Numbered from the stretch's first letter, positions 23,660-32,088 are shown. The stretch: DNA of 45,330 nt from JALZDI01 sp965653225 (GCA_965653225.1 CBFGZI010000017.1:1-45330); one strand, 5' to 3'. Made by a program: numbers and translations. Notes: generated by a model from the sequence alone, not told the origin.

Positions 23660-24250
23660 GTGAGGGAGTTGCCGAGAAGACGGGGGCACGCGGTGAGCGC
23701 ACAGAGCAGCACGGCCGATCCGGTGACCGGGGGTGACACTGCCACCGCCGGGGTCGCCTTCGAGGCGTTCGTGCAGGCCCGGTCCGACCGGTTGCTCGGC
23801 ACCGCGGTGCTGCTGACCCAGGACCGGGCCCTCGCCGAGGACCTGTTGCAGACCGCCCTGGCCAAGGCGTGGTTCGCGTGGCCGCGCATCGACGGCGACC
23901 CGGAGCCGTACGTGCGGCGCATCGTGGTGAACACCTACATGTCCTGGTGGCGCCGTCGCTGGAACGGCGAGGTCCCGGCGGAGTCCCTTCCGGACCGTGC
24001 CGGGGCCGACACCCATGCGGGCGCCGATGCGCGACACGACCTGCAGGCAGCGCTTGCGCGCCTGCCCAAGAGGCAGCGCGCCGTGGTGGTGCTCCGCTTC
24101 TACGAGGACATGACCGAGCGCCAGGTGGCACGGCTGCTGGGCTGCTCGGCCGGAACCGTCAAGAGCCAGACGAGCAAGGCGCTGGCCAAGCTGCGGGTCG
24201 ACTCGGCCCTGGCGGACCCGATGGACACGAGCGACGGGGGAGCGGCATGA
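23660..24250 (+). CDS. ECF sigma factor, SigE-family (group typical of Actinomycetota)
   Basis: RNA polymerase ECF sigma factor of about 196 residues. Region 2 spans RSDRLLGTAVLLTQDRALAEDLLQTALAKAW and region 4 spans RAVVVLRFYEDMTERQVARLLGCSAGTVKS. VNTYMSWWRRRWNGE matches the SigE-family group. Start choice is uncertain: GTG 23660 follows AAGGCAG, while GTG 23693 follows GGGGG at better spacing. The stop overlaps the next gene by ATGA, so sigma factor and membrane partner are co-expressed. Confidence 0.88.
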   Translation: MRELPRRRGHAVSAQSSTADPVTGGDTATAGVAFEAFVQARSDRLLGTAVLLTQDRALAEDLLQTALAKAWFAWPRIDGDPEPYVRRIVVNTYMSWWRRRWNGEVPAESLPDRAGADTHAGADARHDLQAALARLPKRQRAVVVLRFYEDMTERQVARLLGCSAGTVKSQTSKALAKLRVDSALADPMDTSDGGAA

Positions 24251-25299
24251 GACTCGACGACCTGCGTGCTGAGCTGCACGCCCAGGCAGACCGGGCCGGA
24301 ACGACGCGCGAGGTCCCTGCCGTGCACCGGCTGGAGGAGGTCCAGACCCGGGTCCACCGCATCCGCCGTCGTCGCGCCACCGCCACCGCCGTGGGAGCCG
24401 TCGCCGCGGTCGCGCTGGTCGCCCTGGCGGTCGTACCGCCCCTGCAGAGCCAGCGGTCCGCCCCGGCGCCGGCGTCCGGTCCCACCAAGACGGCCCACAC
24501 TGACCGGCCGAACCCGTGGGAGTGGCAGAAGACCTCCGCCGGCGACACCCTCGTGCTCGGCGAGGTGGGCGAGCGCGGTCAGTCCAGGCTCGCGGGGACG
24601 TTCACGCCCCACGACACCGACATGGAGTGGCGGCTGTTCTGCGACACCGGTGACCGCCCGGGCGTCTCCGCGACGCATCTGTCCATGGCCTACTCGGTCA
24701 ACGGGAACAACTTCGGCGCCGTCGGCTGTGACGAGAGCTCCGACGCGGTCGGCGCCATGGGGGTCTCGTTCGGCGACGCCGCCGACGCCAACCGCGCCGC
24801 GTGGGCGCACAACGGGGTGCGGGCGGGCGAGCACACCACCGTGCGGGCGTGGGTCGAGAACCGCCACGGCAACCGGGTGTCGGCGCCCGACGTGCGGATG
24901 GGTTTCGCGCTCTACCAGCGGACCGCTCCGCGGATCGAGCGACATGGTGTCGTCATCCCGACGCTTATCGACGTCAGCGGCCAGACCTATCGTCTCGACG
25001 ACCACACCATCGAGCCGTTCACGGCGTCCGACCGCTCGGCGCGCCTGGACGTGCCGGCGGCAGACGGCCCGCGGTACGTGCAGTCCGGCGTGGTGCAGAG
25101 GGGGCAGGACATGAAGATGCGCGTCGACCAGTACGTCGACGGCCGGGTTACCGGCGGCACCATCGGCGGCGGGATGGTCGGCGCGCCGCTGAAGAACCGC
25201 GGGGCGCACGTGCTCGGGGTCCGCGTCCACCGGGGCGAGCCCCGCGGGTCGCTGGTGATCGCGGTGTACGAACGCGTCACCGACCAGCAGCCGAAGTAG
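24247..25299 (+). CDS. Membrane protein paired with ECF sigma factor (possible anti-sigma)
   Basis: A 350-residue protein with a cytoplasmic N-terminus of about 44 residues (MRLDDLRAELHAQADRAG), one transmembrane helix at about 45-66 after an Arg-rich stop (RIRRRRATA), and a large extracytoplasmic domain of about 280 residues rich in beta-type sequence. Overlap with the sigma gene suggests an anti-sigma or sensor role. It lacks a clear HxxxCxxC zinc anti-sigma motif, so any sigma binding would rely on another fold. No ectodomain family was recognised. A small GCGGC/GCCGC hairpin follows the stop (25299-25315). Confidence 0.7.
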   Translation: MRLDDLRAELHAQADRAGTTREVPAVHRLEEVQTRVHRIRRRRATATAVGAVAAVALVALAVVPPLQSQRSAPAPASGPTKTAHTDRPNPWEWQKTSAGDTLVLGEVGERGQSRLAGTFTPHDTDMEWRLFCDTGDRPGVSATHLSMAYSVNGNNFGAVGCDESSDAVGAMGVSFGDAADANRAAWAHNGVRAGEHTTVRAWVENRHGNRVSAPDVRMGFALYQRTAPRIERHGVVIPTLIDVSGQTYRLDDHTIEPFTASDRSARLDVPAADGPRYVQSGVVQRGQDMKMRVDQYVDGRVTGGTIGGGMVGAPLKNRGAHVLGVRVHRGEPRGSLVIAVYERVTDQQPK

Positions 25300-25423
25300 C
25301 GGCCGGACTAGCCGCCCGGACCTGCGCCGAGGCCGTGGGCGGGACGCCTGGGCACACGAGTCTGGAACCGGGCAAACCACCCAGAACTAGGACCGCGCAA
25401 TCATCCCACAGTGAGCAGTTGAA

Positions 25424-25469
25424 CGACGAAATACGTGGGAACCGCCGAGTGGTGGTACCGAATCCGTCG
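25424..25469. promoter_or_regulatory. Regulator-site candidate upstream of the saccharopine-dehydrogenase-like gene
   Basis: CGACGAAAT (25424-25432) and AATCCGTCG (25461-25469) form an imperfect inverted pair (7 of 9). The 7-mers ACGAAAT and AATCCGT also occur upstream of the aminotransferase, and AATCCGT in the asnC-potD operator. It lies 59-104 bp before the start codon. Confidence 0.4.
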
Positions 25470-25527
25470 TCGCTGCGATATTTTTCGGTGGAAGTGCAAG
25501 TCATCATGAGCAACGGGAGACATTGAC

Positions 25528-26733
25528 GTGCGCATTCTGTTGGTCGGCGCCGGAGGGGTCGGGTCGGCCTTCACCGCCATCGCCGCGCGCCGGGACTTCT
25601 TCGAGCAGGTCGTGGTGGCCGACTACGACATCCGGCGTGCGCAGCGAGCCGTCGACGCCGTCGGCGACCCGCGCTTCGAGGCCGCCCACGTCAACGCCGC
25701 ATCGTCCGAGGGCGTGGCCAGCCTCGCCTGGGAGAACGGCTGCACGCACGTGCTCAATGCCGTCGACCCCCGGTTCGTGATGCCGGTCTTCGACGGGGCG
25801 TTCGCCGCCGGGGCCGACTACCTCGACATGGCGATGAGCCTGTCGCAGCCGCACCCGGAGTCCCCGTACTCCCAGACCGGCGTCAAGCTCGGCGACCGGC
25901 AGTTCGCCCACGCGCGGGAGTGGGAGCGCAGCGGCCGGCTGGCGCTGGTGGGCATGGGCGTGGAGCCGGGTCTGTCGGACGTGTTCGCGCGCTACGCCGC
26001 AGACCACCTGTTCAGCGAGATCGACGAGATCTCCGTGCGTGACGGCGCCAACCTGACCGTGGAGGGCTACGACTTCGCCCCCTCGTTCTCCATCTGGACG
26101 ACCATCGAGGAGTGCCTGAACCCGCCGGTGGTGTGGGAGCGCGACCGCGGCTGGTTCACGACCGAGCCGTTCAGCGAGCCGGAGGTGTTCGACTTCCCCG
26201 AGGGCATCGGGCCGGTCGAGTGCGTCAACGTGGAGCACGAGGAGGTGCTGCTGGTCCCGCGCTGGCTCAAGCCGGGTCGGGTGTCGTTCAAGTACGGCCT
26301 CGGCGCGGAGTTCATCGGCGTGCTGCAGACCCTGCACCGGATCGGCCTCGACCGCACCGACCGGGTGCGCGTCGGCGACGTCGAGGTCAGCCCGCGCGAC
26401 GTGGTGGCCGCCTGCCTACCCGACCCGGCGACGCTGGGTGAGCGGATGCGCGGCAAGACGTGCGCCGGAGTGTGGGTCACCGGCCGCGGCAACGACGGCG
26501 AGCCGCGTTCGACCTACCTGTACCACGTGGTCGACAACGAGTGGTCGATGCGCGAGTACGGCCACCAGTGCGTGGTGTGGCAGACCGCGATCAACCCGGT
26601 GGTGGCGCTCGAGCTGCTGGCCAGCCGCGCCTGGAGCGGGTCCGGCGTGCTCGGGCCGGAGGCGTTCGACGCCGAGCCGTTCCTGAAGACCCTGACCTCC
26701 TACGGCTCTCCGTGGGGGATGCGGGAGCAGTAG
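25528..26733 (+). CDS. Saccharopine dehydrogenase-like NAD(P) oxidoreductase
   Basis: A 401-residue protein with an N-terminal Rossmann motif GAGGVGS (residues 7-13, MRILLVGAGGVG) followed by the saccharopine dehydrogenase-type middle and C-terminal region (ALVGMGVEPGLSDVFARYAADH, TAINPVVALELLASRAWSGSGVLGPEAFD). Relatives act on saccharopine, lysine or carboxynorspermidine-type substrates, so amino-acid or polyamine metabolism is plausible. The GTG at 25528 follows GGGAGAC. The gene is followed by the palindrome array and dxr. Exact reaction unknown. Confidence 0.82.
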   Translation: MRILLVGAGGVGSAFTAIAARRDFFEQVVVADYDIRRAQRAVDAVGDPRFEAAHVNAASSEGVASLAWENGCTHVLNAVDPRFVMPVFDGAFAAGADYLDMAMSLSQPHPESPYSQTGVKLGDRQFAHAREWERSGRLALVGMGVEPGLSDVFARYAADHLFSEIDEISVRDGANLTVEGYDFAPSFSIWTTIEECLNPPVVWERDRGWFTTEPFSEPEVFDFPEGIGPVECVNVEHEEVLLVPRWLKPGRVSFKYGLGAEFIGVLQTLHRIGLDRTDRVRVGDVEVSPRDVVAACLPDPATLGERMRGKTCAGVWVTGRGNDGEPRSTYLYHVVDNEWSMREYGHQCVVWQTAINPVVALELLASRAWSGSGVLGPEAFDAEPFLKTLTSYGSPWGMREQ

Positions 26734-26753
26734 GCGCCGAGCTGGCCTGGCTA

Positions 26754-27102
26754 GTCGCGTGTCATCGCCTCGGCGAGGCGTGTGCCCAGAATCGACACGC
26801 GACCGAGCCGGAGTCGGGGCGCCGGCGGGTGTGGCTGACTCGGGTGGTCGTGTGTCATCGCCTCGGCGGTGCATGTGTCCCGGATTGACACGCGAGTCGT
26901 GGCTCAGACCGGGTGTCGCGGCCCGATGGGTGCCACGCTGGCTCGGCTGGTCGTGTGTCATCGCTTCGGCGGTGCATGTGTCCCGGATTGACACGCGAGT
27001 CGTGGCTCGGACCGGGGTGTCGCGGCCCGATGGGTGCCACGCGGCTCGGCTGGTCGTGTGTCATCGCCTCGGCGGTGCGTGTGCCCAGGACTGACACGCG
27101 AC
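26754..27102. repeat. Tandem array of four 50-bp palindromic units
   Basis: Four 50-bp units at 26754-26803, 26847-26896, 26950-26999 and 27053-27102, spaced 93, 103 and 103 bp. Each begins GTCG(C/T)GTGTC and ends GACACGCGA(C/G), so the ends pair over 9-10 bp with a 30-nt loop containing CGCCTCGGCG. In unit 1 the loop holds a perfect CGCCTCG/CGAGGCG palindrome. The 53-bp spacers after units 2 and 3 are nearly identical. The array fills most of the 423-bp gap before dxr, which holds no gene. Confidence 0.85.
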
Positions 27103-27144
27103 CGACGGCCGCCCGCCGGGGCGGAGACGCCGGGGGGCCGATGG

Positions 27145-27150
27145 GACAAT
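27145..27150 (+). promoter_or_regulatory. -10 element of a probable leaderless dxr transcript
   Basis: GACAAT lies 6 bp before the GTG at 27157, consistent with transcription starting at the start codon. No Shine-Dalgarno sequence precedes it. It is 43 bp after the last palindrome of the array. Confidence 0.45.
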
Positions 27151-27156
27151 GTTCGC

Positions 27157-28407
27157 GTGAGCAGCCCGAGCGAGACCCGAGGGGACCTCCCCGGAGAGCC
27201 CGGACGCGGGCCTCGTGACGTCGTGGTCCTGGGCTCCACCGGCTCCATCGGCACCCAGGCGCTCGACGTCGTGCGCCGCAACCCCGGGCGGTTCCGCGTG
27301 GTGGCGCTGGCGGCGGGGGGCAGCGACCCGCGGCTGCTGGCCTCACAGGCGGTGGAGTTCGACGTCGCCGTGGTCGCGGTGTCACAGGGCACCGCCGCCG
27401 AGGACGTCCATCTCGCGCTGTTCGCCGAGGCCAAGCGGCGCGGCTACGACACCGGCGGGTTCCGGCTGCCCAAGATCCTGGTCGGCCCGCAGGCGGCGGA
27501 GGAGGCCGCCGGGCTGCCCTGCGACGTCGTGCTCAACGGCATCACCGGTGCGGTGGGGCTGACGCCCACGCTGGCCGCCCTGCACGCCGGGCGCACGCTC
27601 GCGCTGGCCAACAAGGAGTCGCTGATCATCGGCGGAGACCTCGTACGCCGGGCCGCCGCCCCCGGCCAGATCGTGGCCGTCGACAGCGAGCACTCGGCGC
27701 TGGCCCAGTGCCTGCGCGGCGGGTCGGCCGACGAGGTGCGCCGCCTGGTGCTGACCGCCTCGGGAGGCCCGTTCCGCGGCCGCAGCCGCGACGACCTCGC
27801 CGACGTCACCCCCGAGCAGGCGCTCCAGCACCCCACCTGGGACATGGGCCCGGTGGTGACCATCAACTCCGCCACGCTGGTGAACAAGGGGCTGGAGGTG
27901 ATCGAGGCGCACCTGCTGTTCGACCTGCCCCTGGACCGGATCGAGGTGGTCGTGCACCCACAGTCGGTCGTGCACTCGATGGTCGAGTTCACCGACGGGT
28001 CCACGCTCGCCCAGGCCTCGCCGCCGGATATGCGCATCCCCATCGCCCTGGGCCTGTCCTGGCCGCACCGGGTGCCCGACGCGGCGCCGGCCTGCGACTG
28101 GACGCAGGCGGCCACCTGGGAGTTCCTCCCGCTCGACCACGAGGCGTTCCCGGCCGTCTCCCTGGCCTCCCGGGCCGCCGCGACCGGTCGCACGGCGCCC
28201 GCGGTCTACAACGCCGCCAACGAGGTCTGCGTCGAGGCTTTCCGCGCCGGACGGCTGCCGTTCACTGCGATCGTCGACACGATCGCGCGTGTACTGGGGG
28301 ATCACGACGTACCCTCGAAGGGCGAGGACCTGACCCTCGATGACGTACTCGCAGCCGACGCGTGGGCCCGTGAGCGCGCACGCGAGCTGACGGAGGACCG
28401 AGCGTGA
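27157..28407 (+). CDS. dxr: 1-deoxy-D-xylulose 5-phosphate reductoisomerase
   Basis: DXR converts DXP to MEP, the committed step of non-mevalonate isoprenoid synthesis; 416 residues. NADPH-binding GSTGSIGTQALDVV lies near residues 24-37. LANKES, DSEHSA (metal site), LTASGGPF, HPTWDMG and YNAANEVCVEAF are family landmarks. The GTG at 27157 begins a variable leader of about 20 residues. Its TGA overlaps the GTG of a 21-codon ORF that leads into rseP. ispG of the same pathway lies further downstream. Confidence 0.96.
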   Translation: MSSPSETRGDLPGEPGRGPRDVVVLGSTGSIGTQALDVVRRNPGRFRVVALAAGGSDPRLLASQAVEFDVAVVAVSQGTAAEDVHLALFAEAKRRGYDTGGFRLPKILVGPQAAEEAAGLPCDVVLNGITGAVGLTPTLAALHAGRTLALANKESLIIGGDLVRRAAAPGQIVAVDSEHSALAQCLRGGSADEVRRLVLTASGGPFRGRSRDDLADVTPEQALQHPTWDMGPVVTINSATLVNKGLEVIEAHLLFDLPLDRIEVVVHPQSVVHSMVEFTDGSTLAQASPPDMRIPIALGLSWPHRVPDAAPACDWTQAATWEFLPLDHEAFPAVSLASRAAATGRTAPAVYNAANEVCVEAFRAGRLPFTAIVDTIARVLGDHDVPSKGEDLTLDDVLAADAWARERARELTEDRA

Positions 28408-28469
28408 CCCAGACGTCTACACCGACGCCGACCCAGACCCCGAGACAGGACCTGGACACCCGCCGATGA
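28404..28469 (+). CDS. 21-residue coupling ORF between dxr and rseP
   Basis: GTG at 28404 overlaps the dxr stop (GTGA) and follows GGAGGA (28392-28397) at 6-nt spacing, the best ribosome binding site around. The frame runs 21 codons, Thr/Pro/Gln-rich (starting VTQTSTPTPTQTP), and ends at TGA 28467-28469, which overlaps the rseP ATG (CGATGA). The rseP start itself has no close Shine-Dalgarno sequence. The peptide may only carry ribosomes from dxr into rseP. Translation is inferred from the two overlaps and the strong site. Confidence 0.5.
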   Translation: MTQTSTPTPTQTPRQDLDTRR

Positions 28470-29785
28470 CCGACGCACTGCTCTACACGCTGGGCGTGGT
28501 GCTGTTCGCGCTCGGCGTGATCGCGTCGATCGCGCTGCACGAGGTCGGCCACATGGTGCCGGCCAAGCGGTTCGGCGTGAAGGTGACGCAGTACTTCGTG
28601 GGCTTCGGCAAGACGGTCTGGTCCGTACGCCGCGGCGAGACCGAGTACGGCGTCAAGGCCTTCCCCCTCGGCGGGTTCGTCAAGCTGGTCGGGATGCTGC
28701 CGCCGGAGAAGGGTGCCGACCCCACCCGGCTGCGCAAGTCCAACACCGGCCTGTTCACCCAGCTCATCTCCGACGCCCGCGCCGCGGAGTACGAGCAGGT
28801 CGAGCCCGGCGACGAGGACCGGCTGTTCTACCGCAAGCCCTGGTGGCAGAAGCTCGTGGTGATGTCGGGCGGGCCGCTGGTCAACGTGGCGCTGGCGTTC
28901 CTGATCCTCGGCGGCACCTGGATGGGCTTCGGCGTCGCGCAGGCGCGCCCGGTCGTCTCCGACGTGTCCGACTGCGTGATCCCCGCCACCGAGCTCCAGG
29001 CACACCCCAACCGCACCTGCACGCCGAGCGACCCGGTCGCGCCGGCCCGCGCCGCCGGGATGCACGCGGGCGACCGGATCGTCAGCTTCAACGGCCAGAA
29101 GGTCACCTCCTGGGACCAGCTGACCGTCCTGATCCGCGACAACGCCGCCGGCCGGGCCAGCATCGGCGTCGTCCGCGACGGCAAGCACCTGACGCTGACC
29201 ACCAACACCACCGTCTCGCCGCGCCCTGACCTGCAGCAGGCCGGCAAGTTCGTCAAGGTCGGCTTCCTCGGCGTCACCCCGGTCATGGTCAACGTGCACC
29301 CCGGCCCCGGCTACGTGGTCGCGACCATGTGGACCTACACCAAGTCCACCGCCGCCGCGCTGGTGCACATCCCGCAGAAGATGGTCGGTGTGTTCCAGGC
29401 CGCGTTCGGCGGCGCCAAGCGCGCGGAGGACAGCCCGGTCAGCGTGGTCGGCGCCAGCCGCGTCGCGGGCGAGTTCGCCGCCACCGACCAGCTCAGCACC
29501 GCCGACAAGGTCGCCAGCGGCCTCACCCTGCTCGGCCTGGTCAACCTGTTCGTGGCGCTGTTCAACTTCATCCCGCTGCTGCCGCTCGACGGCGGTCACA
29601 TCGCCGGAGCGCTGTGGGAGGCGCTGCGCCGCGCGTTCGCGCGGCTGACCGGCCGGCCCGACCCCGGCTACGTCGACGTGGCCAAGCTGCTGCCGGTCGC
29701 GTACGTGATGGCCGGCCTGCTGCTGGTCATGGGCGTGCTGCTGATCTACGCCGACATCGTCAACCCGATCCGACTTCCGCTGTAG
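28466..29785 (+). CDS. rseP: RIP metalloprotease (site-2 protease) RseP/Rip1 type
   Basis: Intramembrane zinc protease of the M50 family, 439 residues. HEVGH (H25, E26, H29) lies in the first transmembrane helix and LPLDGGH (D375) in a C-terminal helix. A PDZ domain lies between (about residues 190-265, AAGMHAGDRIVSFNGQKV). It cleaves transmembrane anti-sigma factors and other membrane proteins; actinobacterial Rip1 homologues control several sigma pathways. The ATG at 28466 overlaps the stop of the 21-codon ORF. The ECF pair 4 kb upstream is a conceivable but unproven client. Confidence 0.94.
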   Translation: MTDALLYTLGVVLFALGVIASIALHEVGHMVPAKRFGVKVTQYFVGFGKTVWSVRRGETEYGVKAFPLGGFVKLVGMLPPEKGADPTRLRKSNTGLFTQLISDARAAEYEQVEPGDEDRLFYRKPWWQKLVVMSGGPLVNVALAFLILGGTWMGFGVAQARPVVSDVSDCVIPATELQAHPNRTCTPSDPVAPARAAGMHAGDRIVSFNGQKVTSWDQLTVLIRDNAAGRASIGVVRDGKHLTLTTNTTVSPRPDLQQAGKFVKVGFLGVTPVMVNVHPGPGYVVATMWTYTKSTAAALVHIPQKMVGVFQAAFGGAKRAEDSPVSVVGASRVAGEFAATDQLSTADKVASGLTLLGLVNLFVALFNFIPLLPLDGGHIAGALWEALRRAFARLTGRPDPGYVDVAKLLPVAYVMAGLLLVMGVLLIYADIVNPIRLPL

Positions 29786-29809
29786 CCGACGTACACGCAA
29801 AGGAAACCG

Positions 29810-30964
29810 ATGACCTCGATCGACCTCGGGATGCCCGACGCGCCGCCGCCAACCCTGGCCGAGCGGCGCCGGTCACGGCAGATCAAGGTAGGCAAGGTGC
29901 TGGTAGGCGGTGACGCGCCGGTCTCGGTGCAGTCGATGACCACCACCCCGACGACCGACGTCAACGCCACCCTGCAGCAGATCGCCGAGCTGACGGCGTC
30001 GGGGTGCGACATCGTGCGCGTGGCCTGTCCGACCCAGGACGACGCCGACGCGCTGCCGGCGATCGCGCAGAAGTCGCAGATCCCGGTGATCGCCGACATC
30101 CACTTCCAGCCCAAGTACGTCTACGCCGCCATCGACGCCGGCTGCGCGGCCGTGCGGGTCAACCCCGGCAACATCCGCAAGTTCGACGACCAGGTGAAGC
30201 AGATCGCGCAGGCCGCGTCCGACGCCGGCGTATCGCTGCGGATCGGCGTCAACGCCGGCTCACTCGACAAGCGGCTGCTGGAGAAGTACGGCAAGCCGAC
30301 CCCCGAGGCGCTGGTCGAGTCGGCGGTGTGGGAGGCGTCGCTGTTCGAGGAGCACGACTTCCACGACTTCAAGATCTCGGTGAAGCACCACGACCCCGTG
30401 GTCATGGTGCAGGCCTACGAGATGCTCGCCGAGCGCGGCGACTGGCCGCTGCACCTCGGTGTCACCGAGGCCGGCCCGGCGTTCCAGGGCACGATCAAGT
30501 CGTCGGTGGCGTTCGGCTCCCTGCTGTCGCGCGGCATCGGCGACACCATCCGCGTCTCGCTGTCTGCGCCCCCGGTCGAGGAGGTCAAGGTCGGGCAGGC
30601 GATCCTGCAGTCGCTGAACCTGCGCCCGCGCAAGCTGGAGATCGTGTCCTGCCCCTCCTGCGGTCGCGCGCAGGTCGACGTCTACAAGCTCGCTGACGAG
30701 GTGACCGCCGGGCTCGAGGGCATGGAGGTCCCGCTGCGGGTCGCGGTGATGGGCTGCGTCGTCAACGGCCCCGGTGAGGCACGCGAGGCCGACCTCGGGG
30801 TGGCCTCGGGCAACGGCAAGGGCCAGATCTTCGTCAAGGGCGAGGTCATCAAGACCGTGCCGGAGGCCAAGATCGTGGAGACCCTGATCGAGGAGGCCAT
30901 GCGCATCGCCGACGAGATGGGCGAGCCGGTCGACGGGTCCGCCCCCACGGTGTCGGTGGGCTGA
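29810..30964 (+). CDS. ispG: 4-hydroxy-3-methylbut-2-enyl diphosphate synthase
   Basis: IspG (GcpE), the [4Fe-4S] enzyme converting MEcPP to HMBPP in the MEP pathway; 384 residues. Cluster ligands are C281 and C284 (SCPSCGRAQ), C316 and E323 (GCVVNGPGE). Other landmarks are SVQSMTTTPTTDV and RVNPGNIR. The ATG at 29810 follows AAAGGAAA. The gene closes the dxr-rseP-ispG block; two reverse-oriented repeat copies follow. Confidence 0.97.
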   Translation: MTSIDLGMPDAPPPTLAERRRSRQIKVGKVLVGGDAPVSVQSMTTTPTTDVNATLQQIAELTASGCDIVRVACPTQDDADALPAIAQKSQIPVIADIHFQPKYVYAAIDAGCAAVRVNPGNIRKFDDQVKQIAQAASDAGVSLRIGVNAGSLDKRLLEKYGKPTPEALVESAVWEASLFEEHDFHDFKISVKHHDPVVMVQAYEMLAERGDWPLHLGVTEAGPAFQGTIKSSVAFGSLLSRGIGDTIRVSLSAPPVEEVKVGQAILQSLNLRPRKLEIVSCPSCGRAQVDVYKLADEVTAGLEGMEVPLRVAVMGCVVNGPGEAREADLGVASGNGKGQIFVKGEVIKTVPEAKIVETLIEEAMRIADEMGEPVDGSAPTVSVG

Positions 30965-30965
30965 C

Positions 30966-31053
30966 GCGGCCGGACCGCACGCCATGTGACCGGGTGTTGT
31001 GGATGCTGTCCTCGGCGTATGAACCGAGGGAAGTGACCATGCGCCGTGGGGAG
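30966..31053 (-). repeat. Dispersed structured repeat, type A, copy 5 (reverse)
   Basis: CCTCGG (31010-31015) and CCGAGG (31024-31029) form the type A stem. The end module reads on the minus strand as CCCGGTCACATGGCGTGCGG. It begins within 10 bp of the ispG stop. Confidence 0.75.
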
Positions 31054-31072
31054 GCGGCCGCCTCCCCCCAAT

Positions 31073-31158
31073 CCCGCAAGCCATGTGACCGGGTGTAACG
31101 GGCGCTTCCCTCGGGTCGTTAGCCTCGGGAAGCGCCCACACGCCGCGGGAGGCCCGGC
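31073..31158 (-). repeat. Dispersed structured repeat, type B, copy 1 (reverse)
   Basis: GGGCGCTTCCC (31100-31110) pairs perfectly over 11 bp with GGGAAGCGCCC (31127-31137). On the minus strand the end module ACCCGGTCACATGG then CTTGCGG follows. It is adjacent to copy 5 in the same orientation; together they fill the 244-bp ispG-GNAT gap up to the GNAT promoter. Confidence 0.78.
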
Positions 31159-31196
31159 CGCCCGACGGGTGACTCAACGAATGCCGCGGATGGTCG

Positions 31197-31202
31197 TACG
31201 CT
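31197..31202 (+). promoter_or_regulatory. -10 element of a probable leaderless GNAT transcript
   Basis: TACGCT (TAnnnT) lies 6 bp before the GTG at 31209. No Shine-Dalgarno sequence is present. Confidence 0.45.
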
Positions 31203-31208
31203 CTAGCC

Positions 31209-32054
31209 GTGCTCACCACCACGCCGGGCCTGCGGGTCCTCGGGCCGACCGACATGCCCCGGGTGCAGGCGCTGCTCGAACGCGACCCGGTCACCAACGT
31301 CTTCGTCGACTATCGCGTGCGCATGACCGGGCTCGACCCGCGCTGGCTCGGCGGGGAGATGTGGGGCTACGTCGAGGACGGCGAGCTGGTCTCGATGTGC
31401 CACGCGGCCGCCAACCTGGTGCCGGTGTCGGCCACCCCGAGGGCGCTGGAGGTGTTCTCCACCCGCGCGCTGTCACGCGGCCGCACCTGCTCGTCCATCG
31501 TGGGGCCGGAGCGCCAGGTGGGCGACTTCTGGGAGGCGGTCGAGCCGTGGTGGGGCCCGGCCCGGCTGGTCCGCAGCGCCCAGCCGTTCATGACGATCGT
31601 CGGCTCGCCGGCCGTCCAGCCCGACCCGGCGGTGCGGCGGGTCCGGCCCGAGGAGTTCGAGCTGCTGTACCCCGCCTGCGTGGACATGTTCACCGAGGAG
31701 GTGGGTGTCTCGCCCGAGGTCGGCGGCGGCCGGGAGCTCTACCAGACCCGGGTGCGCCAGCTGATCTCGAAGGGCCTCGCGTACGCCCGCATCGAGGGCG
31801 ACGAGGTCCTGTTCAAGGCCGAGATCGGCGCGGTCACGCCGCACGCCTGCCAGATCCAGGGCGTGTGGGTGCCTCCGTCCCGTCGCGGCGAGGGCCTCTC
31901 CGTCCCGGGCATGGCCGCCGTCGCCGCGCTGGCCATGCGCGACGTCGCGCCCGTCGTGACGCTGTACGTCAACGCGCACAACGTGTCCGCCCGCCGCTGC
32001 TACGAGCACGTCGGGTTCACCGAGACCTGCCGGTTCACCACGATCCTGTTCTGA
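31209..32054 (+). CDS. DUF4081 / GNAT N-acetyltransferase
   Basis: A 281-residue protein with an N-terminal DUF4081-type region (about 1-130, LERDPVTNVFVDYRV, GRTCSSIVGPERQV) and a C-terminal GNAT domain. The acetyl-CoA loop is VWVPPSRRGEGLS, and the C-terminal beta segment is TLYVNAHNVSARRCYEHVGF. This two-domain type commonly follows ispG in Actinomycetota. The acceptor substrate is unknown. The GTG at 31209 is supported by the -10 element just upstream. Confidence 0.88.
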   Translation: MLTTTPGLRVLGPTDMPRVQALLERDPVTNVFVDYRVRMTGLDPRWLGGEMWGYVEDGELVSMCHAAANLVPVSATPRALEVFSTRALSRGRTCSSIVGPERQVGDFWEAVEPWWGPARLVRSAQPFMTIVGSPAVQPDPAVRRVRPEEFELLYPACVDMFTEEVGVSPEVGGGRELYQTRVRQLISKGLAYARIEGDEVLFKAEIGAVTPHACQIQGVWVPPSRRGEGLSVPGMAAVAALAMRDVAPVVTLYVNAHNVSARRCYEHVGFTETCRFTTILF

Positions 32055-32075
32055 ACGGCGGCTACTCGCGCGGCG

Positions 32076-32081
32076 TAGGTT
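32076..32081 (+). promoter_or_regulatory. -10 element of a probable leaderless transcript (DoxX-like gene)
   Basis: TAGGTT lies 7 bp before the ATG at 32089. GC-rich sequence and no Shine-Dalgarno sequence in between fit leaderless expression. Confidence 0.4.
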
Positions 32082-32088
32082 GGCCGGC

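Noticed and set aside
26754..27102. CRISPR-like array
   Set aside because: Only four units, they are long palindromes (50 bp), the spacers after units 2 and 3 are nearly identical to each other, and no cas genes are present.
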